Below, piece after piece: positions 53,101 to 63,301 of a DNA stretch of 64,000 bases. Under the pieces are notes generated by a model, which saw only the letters and a program-made list of their open reading frames with translations, did not search any database and was not told the origin of the DNA. The DNA comes from Eutreptiella sp. 'Long Island Sound 2002'. Taxonomy: Eukaryota; Euglenozoa; Euglenophyceae; Eutreptiales; Eutreptiaceae. The stretch spans positions 31,291,771 through 31,355,770 of the forward strand of contig OZ038384.1 in NCBI GenBank assembly GCA_964036045.1. The letters run 5' to 3'. Made by a program: the position numbers and the translations under genes. Position 1 is the stretch's first letter, and each line of letters begins with the position of its first letter.

Positions 53101-55292
53101 TTTATTTTCTGGTTGACCTTTTTGTAGTCGACCACCAATCTTTTTGCAGTGCTCCCTGGTTTAGCTACCAGGAAGCATGGACTGCAATGCTTAGGATAGT
53201 CCGTCTTTTTGTACTCGTAAACCAAACCGGCCTCCACGCATTCTTTGATTTGGCGAGTAATCTCAGCCATGTCATCTTTTGATGCTGGGTACGGTCGACA
53301 TCGAACTCGATCTTTGAGAAATTCTTCTCTTAGTTCTAGGTCCATGGTCACGAGTTTCTTCACCCATCCGGGTGGAGGTAACGGACCAAAAATGTCAGAG
53401 AAATGCAGGATGATTTTCTGGATCCTCTCATCAACATCCATTTTGTCGAGCGAAATATTGAGGTCTTCAGATGCGTGTAGATTGGACGCACCTAATTCTT
53501 GTTTCTTAGATTTTTCATCTTGCTCCGTCAATTTCTTGAGGGCTAGGACTTGTTCGGGGTCCAAAATCATCTGATTCTCTTGGTGATCAATTTTCTTCTT
53601 TTCTTTGACTTTCTTTCTTAGCCTCTTGATGTCTTTCCGGCGTAATTGATCTTTTCTTTCTTCTTTCTTTTCTTCTTCTCCTTCAATTTCTTGTTCCAAA
53701 GCTTCGTGTAGTTCGTGAAGCATGACCAATTCTTCGCCGACATCAAAATACGTCCCATCTTCTCCGTCGTACTCGTCTAGGTAGACCATGCTTTTCCATT
53801 TTTCTTTTAGCTCCAGTTTTTGGAGTCTGTCAATTTGATTTAGTAGAAGGAGACGAGTTTCTTCCAAATCTTCTTTTGAAGAAGGGAACGAATTTTTACT
53901 CGGGCGTGCGTGTAGGAGACGGAGTTCACCTTCGTCTCCTTCGCTCGTCATCGATTCTACTGGGACGGAAACGTGTGAAAGAAGTTTTTCGGGGTTAGGA
54001 GTTTCGGAAGGGGTCGAAGGAGCCTCTAGAGGTTCTACTTCTTCCAAGAACAGGTTGGCGACCAAGTCGTCGTAGTCCGTAGTGGTGTAGGAGTCGTTCG
54101 AAAAGGGTATAGTCGACTCGGAAGGAGCTTCGGATATACTTCCGCCTTCGTCGGAGGTTTCTTCGCTCTCTTCTTGAGTTTCTCTTGCCTCTTTCGGACT
54201 TTCTTGAACCACTTCTTCGACTTGAAACTTAGGCGTCTCGAACTTGTACTCTTCCTTGCTCTCGTCCACGTCCGGAAACTTTTTCATCATCTCTTCTTTT
54301 CCGTACCCACGGTGGTGCTTTAGCACGAACTTCTTTATCTCCTCAGACACGTTTTCCATGGGGTTAGAGGACACCTTCTTCCCCGAGACTAGGTACATAG
54401 CGGTTCGCCAACGGGGCTTTGGCAAAACCTCTTCTTTTGGGTTAAGTCGGTAAAGAGGAACGTCAGGAAAGAGCAACTTTGTCACCGTCAACTTTTCGAG
54501 TATAGGTCCCCATAGCTTTTCTTTTTCTTCCCACTTCTTCCCTTCGGGAATAACCAACGCGACCGTAGCTTGGTCCACATAAACTTTTACCAACGTGTGG
54601 AGTATTTTTGAGAAAGGGGGGTTGGCGTAGAGCATCTTCCAAGCTCCCAACTTTCCCCAGTCATACCACCACGTGTTGTTGGTTTTGGGAGTACAAAAGT
54701 ACTCCGCGTCGGCGTTCTCTTTGGACACAAAGAGTTCGACAAAGTCGCCGTTACACGTGTTCCGGTTAAGACCAAGTTCTCGAAACGCGTCACGCTTGGC
54801 GGCGGTGTCGAGAGTGTAGTTCTCCGTTCGGTGTAGGCTCAAGGTAGCGAGGATACTCTCTTGCTTCACCTCGCTATCGAGTGCCAACGGAAAACTCTTG
54901 AGAGTCTTGAGCGTAGGTCTTGGACACTTTGTCTCCTTGAGGGGTATTGCTTCCCATTCTTGCTCTTCGTTCACCACCAACAAGTGAGTGGGCTCTTGAA
55001 GGGATGAATATTTTATCCACTCGTTTTGCGCAAAGAAGTCCGTCCCCAATACGGCTTCAAAGGCGTCGGTGTCTAAAGCTTGAAACTTTTGAAGTACCTT
55101 TCGGTCCCCCACTTGTACTTCTCCTTCTATCTCGCCTTCGGTGAGAGTGACTCCCCCTTCTCCCGTTTTTACCCCACAAATATTTTTGGGAACTAGGTCC
55201 TCATAGTTGACGAACCTAGAGGAGACTAGGGAGATTGTAGCGCCGGTATCAAGGTATGCGTCCACCCATAGACCATTGATAGCGACCCTCAA
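50112..55292 (-). CDS. pol: Element D Pol: protease, MTase-like region, RT, RNase H, integrase, chromodomain
   Basis: 1726 codons, first codon TTG. The same phase is open about 90 bp further upstream, overlapping the end of gag in the -1 phase, so expression as Gag-Pol by frameshift is likely. The protease has AYLDTGATISLV near residues 12-24. Residues about 180-265 hold the methyltransferase-like segment, with EYFCTPKTNN, LYANPPF (54612-54623) and VALVIPEG. An acidic linker follows. RT has LVVDYKKVNQK and KMDKRSGFWQIDL; its catalytic box reads HIDD (52791-52802) where most elements have Y/F-x-DD. RNase H has ITDASNVGGGGTLLQW and CDQDSVKYF. The integrase zinc region is HPGVERT...CPC (C-x-C). 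DDE acids lie in YVDFMEL, HSDQDIRF and NPLCERQ. The chromodomain has FVERILRHTYKRG, FYTKWSGY and CTWEPVTAF. Confidence 0.94.
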   Translation of the reverse strand: MRVAINGLWVDAYLDTGATISLVSSRFVNYEDLVPKNICGVKTGEGGVTLTEGEIEGEVQVGDRKVLQKFQALDTDAFEAVLGTDFFAQNEWIKYSSLQEPTHLLVVNEEQEWEAIPLKETKCPRPTLKTLKSFPLALDSEVKQESILATLSLHRTENYTLDTAAKRDAFRELGLNRNTCNGDFVELFVSKENADAEYFCTPKTNNTWWYDWGKLGAWKMLYANPPFSKILHTLVKVYVDQATVALVIPEGKKWEEKEKLWGPILEKLTVTKLLFPDVPLYRLNPKEEVLPKPRWRTAMYLVSGKKVSSNPMENVSEEIKKFVLKHHRGYGKEEMMKKFPDVDESKEEYKFETPKFQVEEVVQESPKEARETQEESEETSDEGGSISEAPSESTIPFSNDSYTTTDYDDLVANLFLEEVEPLEAPSTPSETPNPEKLLSHVSVPVESMTSEGDEGELRLLHARPSKNSFPSSKEDLEETRLLLLNQIDRLQKLELKEKWKSMVYLDEYDGEDGTYFDVGEELVMLHELHEALEQEIEGEEEKKEERKDQLRRKDIKRLRKKVKEKKKIDHQENQMILDPEQVLALKKLTEQDEKSKKQELGASNLHASEDLNISLDKMDVDERIQKIILHFSDIFGPLPPPGWVKKLVTMDLELREEFLKDRVRCRPYPASKDDMAEITRQIKECVEAGLVYEYKKTDYPKHCSPCFLVAKPGSTAKRLVVDYKKVNQKIKLHSGSLPLMENTVETAAGCRYKTKMDKRSGFWQIDLTERAQDLTAFIAPDGRVYKWRVMPFGIANAPALFQELMNQIIALCKRRPAVQELLQRGAVLEAHIDDVILGTNTIDDHLLLLREFYTVCQENHLRIKLEKCEFLKTETDYLGFHIGDGWWKPQDQKMKPLMDFDLTDSMSKAEGVQKIRQFIGSCNFYRRHLRNFTEASAPLTDLIKKETPWRWGPIEKQAIEDVKKKIRECLVLGVPQRYGEMILITDASNVGGGGTLLQWQKLTTDQCKDIDYRLRVQGVTREGFMKSDYDSQEWRLVPLGHWNWKWNAARSHYHSYEQELLAGVLVLASQHRILGTNPITWLCDQDSVKYFMERPPPDGKRLRRWWVYLSQLRLATFHIRGIKNELCDYLSRNCFDSLVGADTEMMAQEAFAKMDQHLDLFTRKEKLMSWSMKDLTADYSDILDQLTIGSSKILDGVQWSRTSTHLYREDLICVPKDYEETMLEWAHKTDGHPGVERTLWLFQKYFFAKSSDASLKKILSKIIAECPCTKAKANTAADRGEVRNLPIPNQMNSILYVDFMELPKFAGHDFALLVTDGLSRYSRVFPLTKKVDGEGVLKEIFEGWVQVYGLPKIIHSDQDIRFTSPTGWYRSVMRAMGTEVQFGTPYLRTKNPLCERQIGCFKTVMRILMLAEKSRNWLKLVPYAIYLMNNQVSSRTGFTPTELFLGRPGFNFEFPCASEGNPKVDEWLTEQKRIADLCRSLLEKKRSKENRTKNRKRKEAIYQIGDWVLVHHSRFKAWPRNTLDSPYFGPFLVTDVAEGSVWIKTHPKYGGLVEVGYPQLKHYDVLDDLYDWEEDLQESLEAAAEDLAADPMDEDEELPPMEDDGSLRMPERYISLSRPTVPTPTAVEARPKRISASEPITFTESEMKKQDYYFVERILRHTYKRGWRFYTKWSGYSISDCTWEPVTAFILDDGNVNEVFADYCKSQDLRDILQSAQNPARKRAGR

Positions 55293-55330
55293 TAGGTAGC
55301 AATACCTCGGTGCGTCGTCTCGGTGTCCAC

Positions 55331-57418
55331 CTAGGCTTCCCCCGGCGTTTGACCCGCCAGAAAGTCCTTGAGGTTCTTAGCTTGCCTTTCCAGCTTGAGA
55401 ACTCTTTTTCGCTTCTTTTCTCGCTCTCCTTCCGTCAACTCTTCCAAGCTTTTCTTCTCTTGAGGCTTTCCTTTGCCATCGTCTTTTCCTTTGCCTCCTT
55501 TTCCTTCGTTCGCCTTTCCTCCGTTCGCTTTTCCTCCACTTCCTTTTTCTCCTCCTTTCGCTTGGTCCTTACCCCCTTTGCCTTGACCTTTCTTCGTTTG
55601 CTTTTGCTCTTCTTTCCTCGCGTCAAGGCTGTCTTGCCACGCCTTGTCTCTTACGTTGTGTTTTGTCCCACAATTGGGGCAAAACACGGTGGCGAAGAAC
55701 TTGGGCGCGGTGGAATTGTCCTCCTCGACTTCCCTTCGCCAATACCATTGCCCTTGGCCTTGTCCTTTGCCTCGTCCACCTTTCCCACGGCCACGACCGC
55801 CACCACCACGGTTGCCGTTTGCTTGTCCTCGTGCTTGTTGGAAAGACACGAAGCACGCCTCACATAGCGAGTGGGCAAAGGCTTCTTCTTGGTTCATAGG
55901 GGCGTTGGAGTCGGCGTTGGTGTTGCCGTCTAGCCACTTGAGTTGAGCCATCGAGTGCAAGTTCTTGAGCGTAGCGTCCGACTTTCTCTGCAGTGCCAAC
56001 TCATAGAGGAGGTCAACGAGAGAGTTGAAGGTGTGTATCCTAGACAACCTCTCGGGAGTAGCACGTATTTCGTCCATGGTTTTGGGCGGAACACGAGGTA
56101 GGAGGTGTAGGAGGGCTTTGGAGTCGTCGTAGTAGGACGTAGCCAATTGGTCCGTAAGCGTAGTAAACTTTTGGACATATTGGGCTATGTCCGCGGTTGT
56201 AGGGTATTCCTTCAACCGAGGGATACGCTCTATCTCTTGAATAAGCTCTAGGTCGGTAACGTAAGTAGGGTAGAGCTTTTCGAGCGTAATAAGGAACCTT
56301 ACCCAAGAGTCACTTTTCTTGAGTGCCCCCGAAACCACTTCTTTTACGTCCTTGTTATCACAACCGTTGATAACAAGGTCCGCTTTGGCTCTTTCGTTGA
56401 GGTTCTCTTGTCCAGTCGACCTCAAGAACCTCAAAAAATCTTCGGCGTAAACGTCGAGGTCTCTACCCGAAAACTTGGGTAGTTTGGTTTCGGTTTGGGG
56501 TTTGAAAAAAGCTTTGGTTCCTCTACCGGTATGTGGCACCGGTTGTGTGGGGTCGGGGAGTAGCGCCATAGGCGCTAGTGGACCGAGTCCTAGGGCGAGG
56601 GCTTGGTCGAGGGTGTATACTTCGTAGGTAGTGGTAAAGCACGCCACGGGTTTGGGTGCTTTGGTACGGGGTACAAAGGGCGACTTGACTCCAGGAGGCA
56701 CACCGGCAAGCCCGGTGCACACTCGGGTTAGAGGCGAGGGGTGGTAAGGTACACAAGGGTTAGTGGTTAAGTTAGCACTAGTCCTATTTTCTAAGTTTTC
56801 AAGACGACCCTTGAGTTGTTGCAAGGTCGACAAAAGGATAGTGCTCTCTTCCGAAGAAGGAAAGGCTTCGAAAACATGAGTCCTTTTGGGAGCTTGAGGC
56901 TCAGAGAAAAACTTAGGCTCAGGAACTCCGGTAGGCACTCTATGAACAATAGGTTCTCCACGGATAGGGGGTTGAGGCATAGTGGCGTAAGTCACATTAG
57001 AACGCCATGGCACAGATTGGAAAGGATTAGTCGAAGACGATGTGGTCCCCGACACATGAGTCTGTGGGGCATTAGTGAATGAACCTTCATGGTGTTCGAT
57101 TTGTTGAACCATTTGTTGCAACCGACCACTCTGGTTGAGCAACGATAGGACCTCCATAGCATTCGCTAGCTCAGCTGTCGTCATGTTACTCGCCGAAGGC
57201 ACTGGGCGTGGAGCTACAGCTTCAGCATACTCAGGACATGTAGGCGCAGGAAAACGATAGGCTTCGAATCGAGATCCGTCTAGAGGTACTTCTGGGGTTC
57301 CAAACCCGGCCATGGTAGGCGCGACTAGTTCCTCATCGGAGACCGGTATCACGACTTGCGCGTCGGTTTCAGAAACGCCCGTAGCTTCTAGGCTGCTTGG
57401 AGTTCTCACAGGGTCCAT
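55331..57418 (-). CDS. gag: Element D Gag
   Basis: 695 codons from an ATG 134 bp inside the PBS. The N-terminal half is Pro/Thr-rich. The capsid-like part lies at about residues 310-490 (KLPKFSGRDLDVYAEDFLRF; SDSWVRFLITLEKLYPTY), alignable by eye with element B Gag. The C-terminal part has a Gly/Arg tract, a CX2CX4H site FCPNCGTKH (near 55670-55690) and a GKGG/KGQGKGG-rich basic tail. It ends LAGQTPGEA. The sequence G-GGG-GAA six codons before the stop region is a plausible -1 slippage site. Confidence 0.9.
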   Translation of the reverse strand: MDPVRTPSSLEATGVSETDAQVVIPVSDEELVAPTMAGFGTPEVPLDGSRFEAYRFPAPTCPEYAEAVAPRPVPSASNMTTAELANAMEVLSLLNQSGRLQQMVQQIEHHEGSFTNAPQTHVSGTTSSSTNPFQSVPWRSNVTYATMPQPPIRGEPIVHRVPTGVPEPKFFSEPQAPKRTHVFEAFPSSEESTILLSTLQQLKGRLENLENRTSANLTTNPCVPYHPSPLTRVCTGLAGVPPGVKSPFVPRTKAPKPVACFTTTYEVYTLDQALALGLGPLAPMALLPDPTQPVPHTGRGTKAFFKPQTETKLPKFSGRDLDVYAEDFLRFLRSTGQENLNERAKADLVINGCDNKDVKEVVSGALKKSDSWVRFLITLEKLYPTYVTDLELIQEIERIPRLKEYPTTADIAQYVQKFTTLTDQLATSYYDDSKALLHLLPRVPPKTMDEIRATPERLSRIHTFNSLVDLLYELALQRKSDATLKNLHSMAQLKWLDGNTNADSNAPMNQEEAFAHSLCEACFVSFQQARGQANGNRGGGGRGRGKGGRGKGQGQGQWYWRREVEEDNSTAPKFFATVFCPNCGTKHNVRDKAWQDSLDARKEEQKQTKKGQGKGGKDQAKGGEKGSGGKANGGKANEGKGGKGKDDGKGKPQEKKSLEELTEGEREKKRKRVLKLERQAKNLKDFLAGQTPGEA
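55337..55343 (-). promoter_or_regulatory. Candidate -1 ribosomal frameshift site between gag and pol of D
   Basis: The minus strand reads CCG GGG GAA GCC TAG. Slipping back one base on GGGGGAA keeps GGG pairing in the P site and puts translation in the pol phase, which is open from a TAA about 55 bp upstream. The assignment is inference. Confidence 0.4.
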
Positions 57419-57541
57419 CTCAATTTTTCAGACTCGATTTTCTGAGTTCAGGAATTCTTCTCCGTCCCTTACTAAATTTCCAGGCCGGAATTGAATCGAA
57501 ATTAAATCCAAGGGATACTGGATTTAGGCAGAGCAGGTTTT

Positions 57542-57552
57542 CTCTGCTACCA
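57542..57552 (-). promoter_or_regulatory. Element D primer-binding site (initiator tRNA-Met)
   Basis: The minus strand reads TGGTAGCAGAG directly after the LTR end, one base shorter than the match in A, B and C. Confidence 0.88.
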
Positions 57553-58356
57553 GTTAGATTTGGCACCCTCCTCAACAACTGCAAAGTAATGGGCTCATAG
57601 TATTTTGTCTTCCAGCTTAGTCCATAGCAATAAAGGGACTATGAAACACAATCATTATTTACACTCATGTTCACTCCTTACCTCTCTTCCACTCTCACCA
57701 TACAAATATGCCTCTTGTAGTAAAATACACCTAGTTAGGACTTACCTAGGAAGCACCACGTGCTCCCTGGTGTCGCCGCCAGGCGCCTCTCCTCTATCTA
57801 TCTCTCTTCTCTCCTCTTGTGTTTGGGGCTTGGCTTAGGCCTAGGTATATTCTTGGGATCCCCCAATACATGAAATATGCATGGGACCCACCAAATAGGC
57901 ATTAAAATACATGTAGAAGTAGGGACAACCATGGAAAAGGGTTGTAGAGTAAATAAAGGTCCCTTAGGGGCCTTAGACTCCTTCGAAGGTAGTATGTGTG
58001 GTATCACTCACAAAATGAGTCGATCATGCATGACATGCATGACAATCCATGATGTCAAAAGTGTGATCATCCAAATTCAAAGAGTTATGAAAAATGAATA
58101 GTATAACCTTCTTAGGAACCCATAAGAGTGGGGTTGTGGTTGTGTTAGTTCTGAGCGAAAGTGAGGTTTTGGGTTGGAATGTGAAAAACACATGCTAGGG
58201 CGCCAGCATGTCATGACACATGATGCATGACACATGACACATGATGCATGATGAATGATGATGATGATGAATGATGATGATTGATCTGAATCTGCTCTGA
58301 GTTCACATAAAGTACACTCTGAGTTCAAAATATATACTCCATGGGGCTCAATCTCA
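57553..58356 (-). repeat. Element D 5' LTR
   Basis: 804 bp, aligned without gaps to 46866-47669. Three extra bases (CTG, 58357-58359) separate its outer end from the AAGGA duplication. Confidence 0.92.
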
Positions 58357-58359
58357 CTG

Positions 58360-60012
58360 AAGGACGACTTACGCTACTTGAAGGAGGACATTGAGCTCCG
58401 AATCTTCCAGATATCTGAGCAACAACAAAGGCTAGAGCTCAAGGACAGATGGAAGAGCCATTACAATGAGTTCACGAGCAGGAGTGTTGACGGAGTTGAA
58501 ACAGATTTGCACTACCAATATCTGGATGGCGACCGCTTTATCGTGGATGGCAATGACGTTTATCTGGACGTCTCGGCCTTACTCAGTGAGTGTTACTCTG
58601 TATCCAGGGATGAGTATGGGAAATCGAATTTGGCAGCCGCAGACGATTTTGAGGCGAAGATCAAAATTTTGATGACCAAAATTCAAGAAGTCCTACGTCG
58701 AAGGAAGGTGGCTTTTGGACCGTTGATGGCACATGGTTCATGCGAGAAGCTGGTTACCATGGATTTGGAATTGATGGATGAGCACAAGAATACCACAGTG
58801 CGTTCAAGGCCATTTCCAGCAAGCAAGGCCGACAGTGAGGAGATAATGCGTCAAATCACCGAATGCATTGCAGCCGACCTCGCCGAAAAATATGAGCAAG
58901 CAGAGTATCCAAAACACTGCTCTCCATGCTTCTTGGTAGACAAACCAGGGAGCAACGCAAAAAGACTGGTTGTCCATTACGGGAAGTTGAACAAACTGAC
59001 AAATAAACGTTCCGGGAGTCTACCAAGTTTGGAACAGGCGCTGGAAAGAGCTGCTCATTGCCGTTTCAAATCCAAATTGGATAAGCGCAGTGGTTTCTGT
59101 CAAGTGCAGTTAACAAAGCGAGCGCAGGATCTATCAGCCTTTATTGCTCCTAATGGTCAGGTGTTCAAATGGAAGGTTATGCCGTTTGGGTTGACGAATG
59201 CGCCAGCAACTTTCCAGGAGCTCATGAACCAGGTGGTGGCCCGTATGAAGTTGAAACCTACGGTGCAGGCACTACTGAAAAAGGGGGCAGTCATTGAGGT
59301 CTATATTGATGATGTCCTATTGGGGACCGATGACGCTGATGACCATTTACGTTTGGTGGAGGAGTTTTTACGCACTTGTGAAGAATGCAATACCCGCGTG
59401 AAGTTGGAAAAATGTGAATTCATGCAGGAAGAAATTGAATACTTGGGTTTCCAACTTGGATGGAGATGGTGGCGACCTGTGAAGGAAAAAGTTGCCCCAA
59501 TTTTGAAAGCTTCTATTCGTGATGACAAGACCCGTGGCGTCAAGGACATCAGAGCTTTCCTGGGATCCGGTAATTTTTACAGGAGGCACATCCCCACTTT
59601 CACTTACAGCAGTCACCTTCTCACGGACTTGACCAAGAAGACTGTACCATGGAAATGGACACCAGATCATGAAGCTCAGTTTCAGGAGATCAAGGAAAAA
59701 CTGAGTTCACTAAGGCTGTTGGGCACACCTGCACCTGACGGTGAGTTCGTGGTCATCACTGATGCTTCTCTTGTGGGAAGCGGAGGTACGCTTCTGCAGT
59801 GGCAACGAATTCCAGGAGCAGCGGCAAGGAGAATAGCAGATGAACTGAACACAGTCGGAGTCAATCGTGACGGTTCACTCAAGCACAACTACGATCCGCA
59901 GGAATTCCATCTCGTACCCATTGGCCACTGGAACTGGAAATGGTCCTCAACAAGAGCAAACTACAGCACGTATGAACGTGAATTACTCTCTGGAATTTTG
60001 CTTATCTCTTGA
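58360..60012 (+). pseudogene. pol: Element B reverse transcriptase and start of RNase H
   Basis: Continues B pol after element D (LKEDIELRIFQISEQQQRLELKDRWKS, matching the same place in D Pol). RT motifs are LVVHYGKLNK (H where D has VVDY), KLDKRSGFCQVQL, MPFGLTNAPATFQE and the catalytic box YIDD (59302-59313). RNase H starts at VVITDASLVGSGG and runs to YERELLSGI. A TGA at 60010-60012 ends the frame where D continues without a break. Confidence 0.85.
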
Positions 60013-61020
60013 CAAAGCAGACTGTTTGGCAGCAATTCTGTGGTGTGGTTATGTGATGAGGAGTCCACGGAGACGTTTCTCAAGGGGGCCCCTCCTAAAA
60101 ACCGAAAGCTCAGACATTGGTGGACGTTTCTGGCCTAGCTGAAGCTCAACATCTACAGGGTACCGGGACTGAAAAATGAGCTATGTGATTGGCTCTTACG
60201 TGAAAATTTCGATGAGAAAATTTCTGCAAGCTGGGAAGCCCTCTCTCGAGAAGCTTTCCAGAAGATGGATGTCCATTTGGATCTGACTATGAGCAAAGCT
60301 GAATTACTCAGTTCTCTGCGGAAGTCGGACTATGTGGAGGAGTATGGAGATATTTTGAAAGCCCTAGGGGATGGATCCTATGCACTGGTCAACAAGGAGC
60401 TGTGGTCGCTATCCCCAAGTGGTATTTTAAGGAAGGAACTGCAAACATGCATACCCAAGAAGGCGCTGGGCGCGGCTTTATAGTGGACCCACGGCGTTGT
60501 CGGTGATGCTGAACCGCATTCCTGGCTCTGGGCTTTCGAGAAGATGTTCCACACTCGCGTGCCTGACACAGAGTTGACACATAAAATTGAGGACATGCAC
60601 AGGACATGCAAGGAGTGCGTCACGAGCAAGCGGAACTGATCCAGCGATCGAGGTCTACTTGGTGTGCTGCCTCTGCCACACATGGTCAATGCACTGTTGT
60701 ATGTGGACTTCATTGACAGACCCAAGTGTCATAACTACGACTATGCCTTGATGATTGTGGACGCTCTGAGTGCTTTCTGCCCAGTTGTACCATGCAAGAA
60801 GACTATTGATGGAGAAGGCGTGCTGAAGTTCATCAAACACCATTGGATTCGTTTCTATGGTCAACCTGTACGTATCCACAGTGACAAGGATATTCGCTTC
60901 AAGGGAGACTATGGCTGGTATCGCAACGTATTTGCTGCAATGGGGGTGGAAGTATCGTTCTCACAACCTTATCGTCCACAATCAAACGGACTATGCGAGC
61001 GTATGAATGACGAGTACTAG
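60013..61020 (+). pseudogene. pol: Element B RNase H end, integrase zinc region and catalytic core (broken)
   Basis: Homology to D Pol continues over several phases and stops (about 60138, 60483 and 60638). Recognisable pieces are LKNELCDWLL, AFQKMDVHLDL, the integrase zinc cysteines TCKECVTSK (near 60610) and the catalytic core at 60664-61020. The core has LYVDFIDRP, IHSDKDIRF and SNGLCERM as the three DDE blocks. It ends at TAG 61018-61020. Confidence 0.82.
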
Positions 61021-61071
61021 GAAGAGCTCCGTATTTGGAGGCAGAGCATTAAAACCAGCAATTGGGTCCAG

Positions 61072-62058
61072 TTGAACGACTACGTGGTCATATGTATGAA
61101 CCACAAGCAGCGAAGAAAATCTGGCTATTCCCGAGGAGACGTGTTCCATGGAAGGCCTACTCTGCGTTTCGATCTACCCTTTCCACACGAAGGCAACGTT
61201 CCAGTGCAGGACTGTCCCAAGGAACAAAACAAGATTGCCCAAGTTGTTCAAGCCCACTTGAGGAAAGGACGAGCGAGTCGGTTTGAACGCGTCAATAGAA
61301 GGAGGAAACCTGCAGTTTTCAATGTTGGCGACTACGTCCTTGTGGGCAGAAAGAGGTTCAAGCAATTGGAGGTACCTAAGGGAGCCACGAAGGATGTTAT
61401 GTGGTATGGTCCCTACCTGGTTACTGGAGTCAGCAGCGGCGGTATTACAGCGCGTTGCAGTCCCACGTTGGGCGGCAAAGTACCTGTGGACTTTGAGTTC
61501 GTGAAGCGCTTCCCATTTGAACTGGTGGATGACTACGGCGAAGACACGATCGAAGAAGGAGACGCAGACATGCTGAATGACGACGAGCGAGTAGCGTTGG
61601 CTGATGAACAGGACATCGTGGCGAATGAGCAGGATATACCATTCTACAATCAGACTGAGATGGAGAGAATTGGAGCTTATCATGTTGAACAGATCCTGAG
61701 AGGACAATATAGGCAAGGCTGGCGCTTTTTGACGAAGTGGGAAGGCTATGGCACGAGTGAGAGTACTTGGGAGCCAGTCCGTGCATTCGTGCATGATGAT
61801 GGAAAGCTAAATCATGTGTTTGTTGACTATTGTCTGGCACACGCACCTCGCTTTGACACAGCGCTAAGGCAGGCTCGGCGGATCAGCAGCACACTGAAGA
61901 AGAAGTCCAGCGCGGAGGAACCCAACGAAGAGACTGCCACGGACAACAAGGAACCAGGAGAGGTAAGTAACAAGAAGGTCTCACATCAGCGCGGAGGCAA
62001 GCGGCGACGTACAGACGAGCCTACAGTTGGTGGTATGGCAGAAGACTGGTTACCTTGA
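61072..62058 (+). pseudogene. pol: Element B integrase C-terminus with chromodomain
   Basis: In phase with the upstream pieces after the TAG at 61020. It contains a GDYVLVGRKRFK segment and WYGPYLVTGV (integrase C-terminal SH3-like part). The chromodomain follows at about 61670-61840 (YHVEQILRGQYRQG, FLTKWEGY, STWEPVRAF), then a basic Lys/Arg tail ending at TGA 62056-62058. Confidence 0.82.
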
Positions 62059-63290
62059 GTTATTACCAAGAGCTTGAGGAGGAAGGAGTACCTTGAGGTC
62101 AGTTAACATCCTGCTTATGCGTCCACTGGCGGACCAAGGAGAAAACCTGCAGAACTTCACTTCATTCTGCAAAACAATTATTGAAGTTCAGAATATATCC
62201 GGAAAAGTTCAGATTAAGGCATGCAAAAGACCACACCTTATTTGGACTCCATTCTTCCTCGTGGGAATTTCGGAGGGACTGCCGGACTTCTGCGCTCTGA
62301 GACGCTCGCGCCGCCAGCAAGTTCTCCAGGACAATTTTGAGAACCAGAAGGAAAGAATTTGGAAGAAGTTTCAAGGTCAAATATTGAACAGTTTAAAAAG
62401 ACGGATATGACTGGCATAGCAGCAAGTTCTGGAGTTACGACAAGTTCTGGAGGGAGTGGAGTTGGAGGGAGCCAAGTATCAAGGAACCTGGGGTTATTGA
62501 GGTTCCCAAAATCTTTTGGTAAGTTCATGGTTGGAAAGTACTTTGAATATTACTTGGTCCTGGTTTTACTTCGCAGCACCTATGGTCAACTTGAAGCCAA
62601 GTTTAAGTAACTACAAGTTGAGTTTTGGGGTTTTGGAGGGAGTTATTCCCAGGGCACCAACTTGACTTGAACCAGTGGTCTACATGTTGAGGGAAACACG
62701 TAAAGCAACGCGTTAGAAGTCTAGACGCGCCATTGTACACGTTCAGCTAGGAGCTGAGTCCTCATGCCCTGCCATTTGTGGTATGACAGGCTGATTCATG
62801 TGGCTGGATTTGGGCATCCTGGTACATTTATGATGTGGGATCTAGAACTCAAGTTCATATGCTGGAGTTTCATGGCTGCAAGTGCAGGCCCTCAGCGACA
62901 CCTACAACCACCTGACAGCTGAGGTACTGGCCTGATATCTAAGGTGCCTACTTCACTGAATTTATGGCTCAATTACTCTGTTCATCTGCCCAGATTAATT
63001 GGATTTGGTGACATTTATTCGGTCAAGCGTCTAGATCAGAGTTTGATTTCTCACTAAAGCGACCAGGAACATCGTTCGGGACTACGAGAGCGTACGAGAA
63101 CGACACTGGTGTATCCAGAGACCGTTTGAAGGATTCATCTCGGTCTACATTTGGTCATTTATGGTTGGTTCCACTCCCAATTTTTAGTAAGATTGGACCC
63201 CATTGACGCCGGATTGAGTTGAGATCTGTTGGTTACGTGGAACATGGAAGTCATTCTTGGACAACGCCTTCACACACAGCGTGTATTCAG
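62059..63290 (+). other. Element B 3' non-coding region
   Basis: 1.2 kb between the chromodomain ORF and the PPT. Short frames only, no gene seen. Confidence 0.65.
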
Positions 63291-63301
63291 GCTGGGAGGG
63301 G
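63291..63301 (+). other. Element B polypurine tract
   Basis: GCTGGGAGGGG lies directly before the LTR start TGTTAAAAG. Confidence 0.8.

Larger units (their letters stand above)
46866..58359 (-). mobile_element. Element D: intact young Ty3/gypsy chromodomain LTR retrotransposon
   Basis: 11.5 kb on the minus strand, with 804-bp LTRs differing at six positions (about 99.25% identical), PBS, gag (695 codons), pol (1726 codons, overlapping frame), a long 3' non-coding region and a G-run PPT. Both ORFs are uninterrupted. Gag and Pol are relatives of element B, its host element. Confidence 0.95.
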
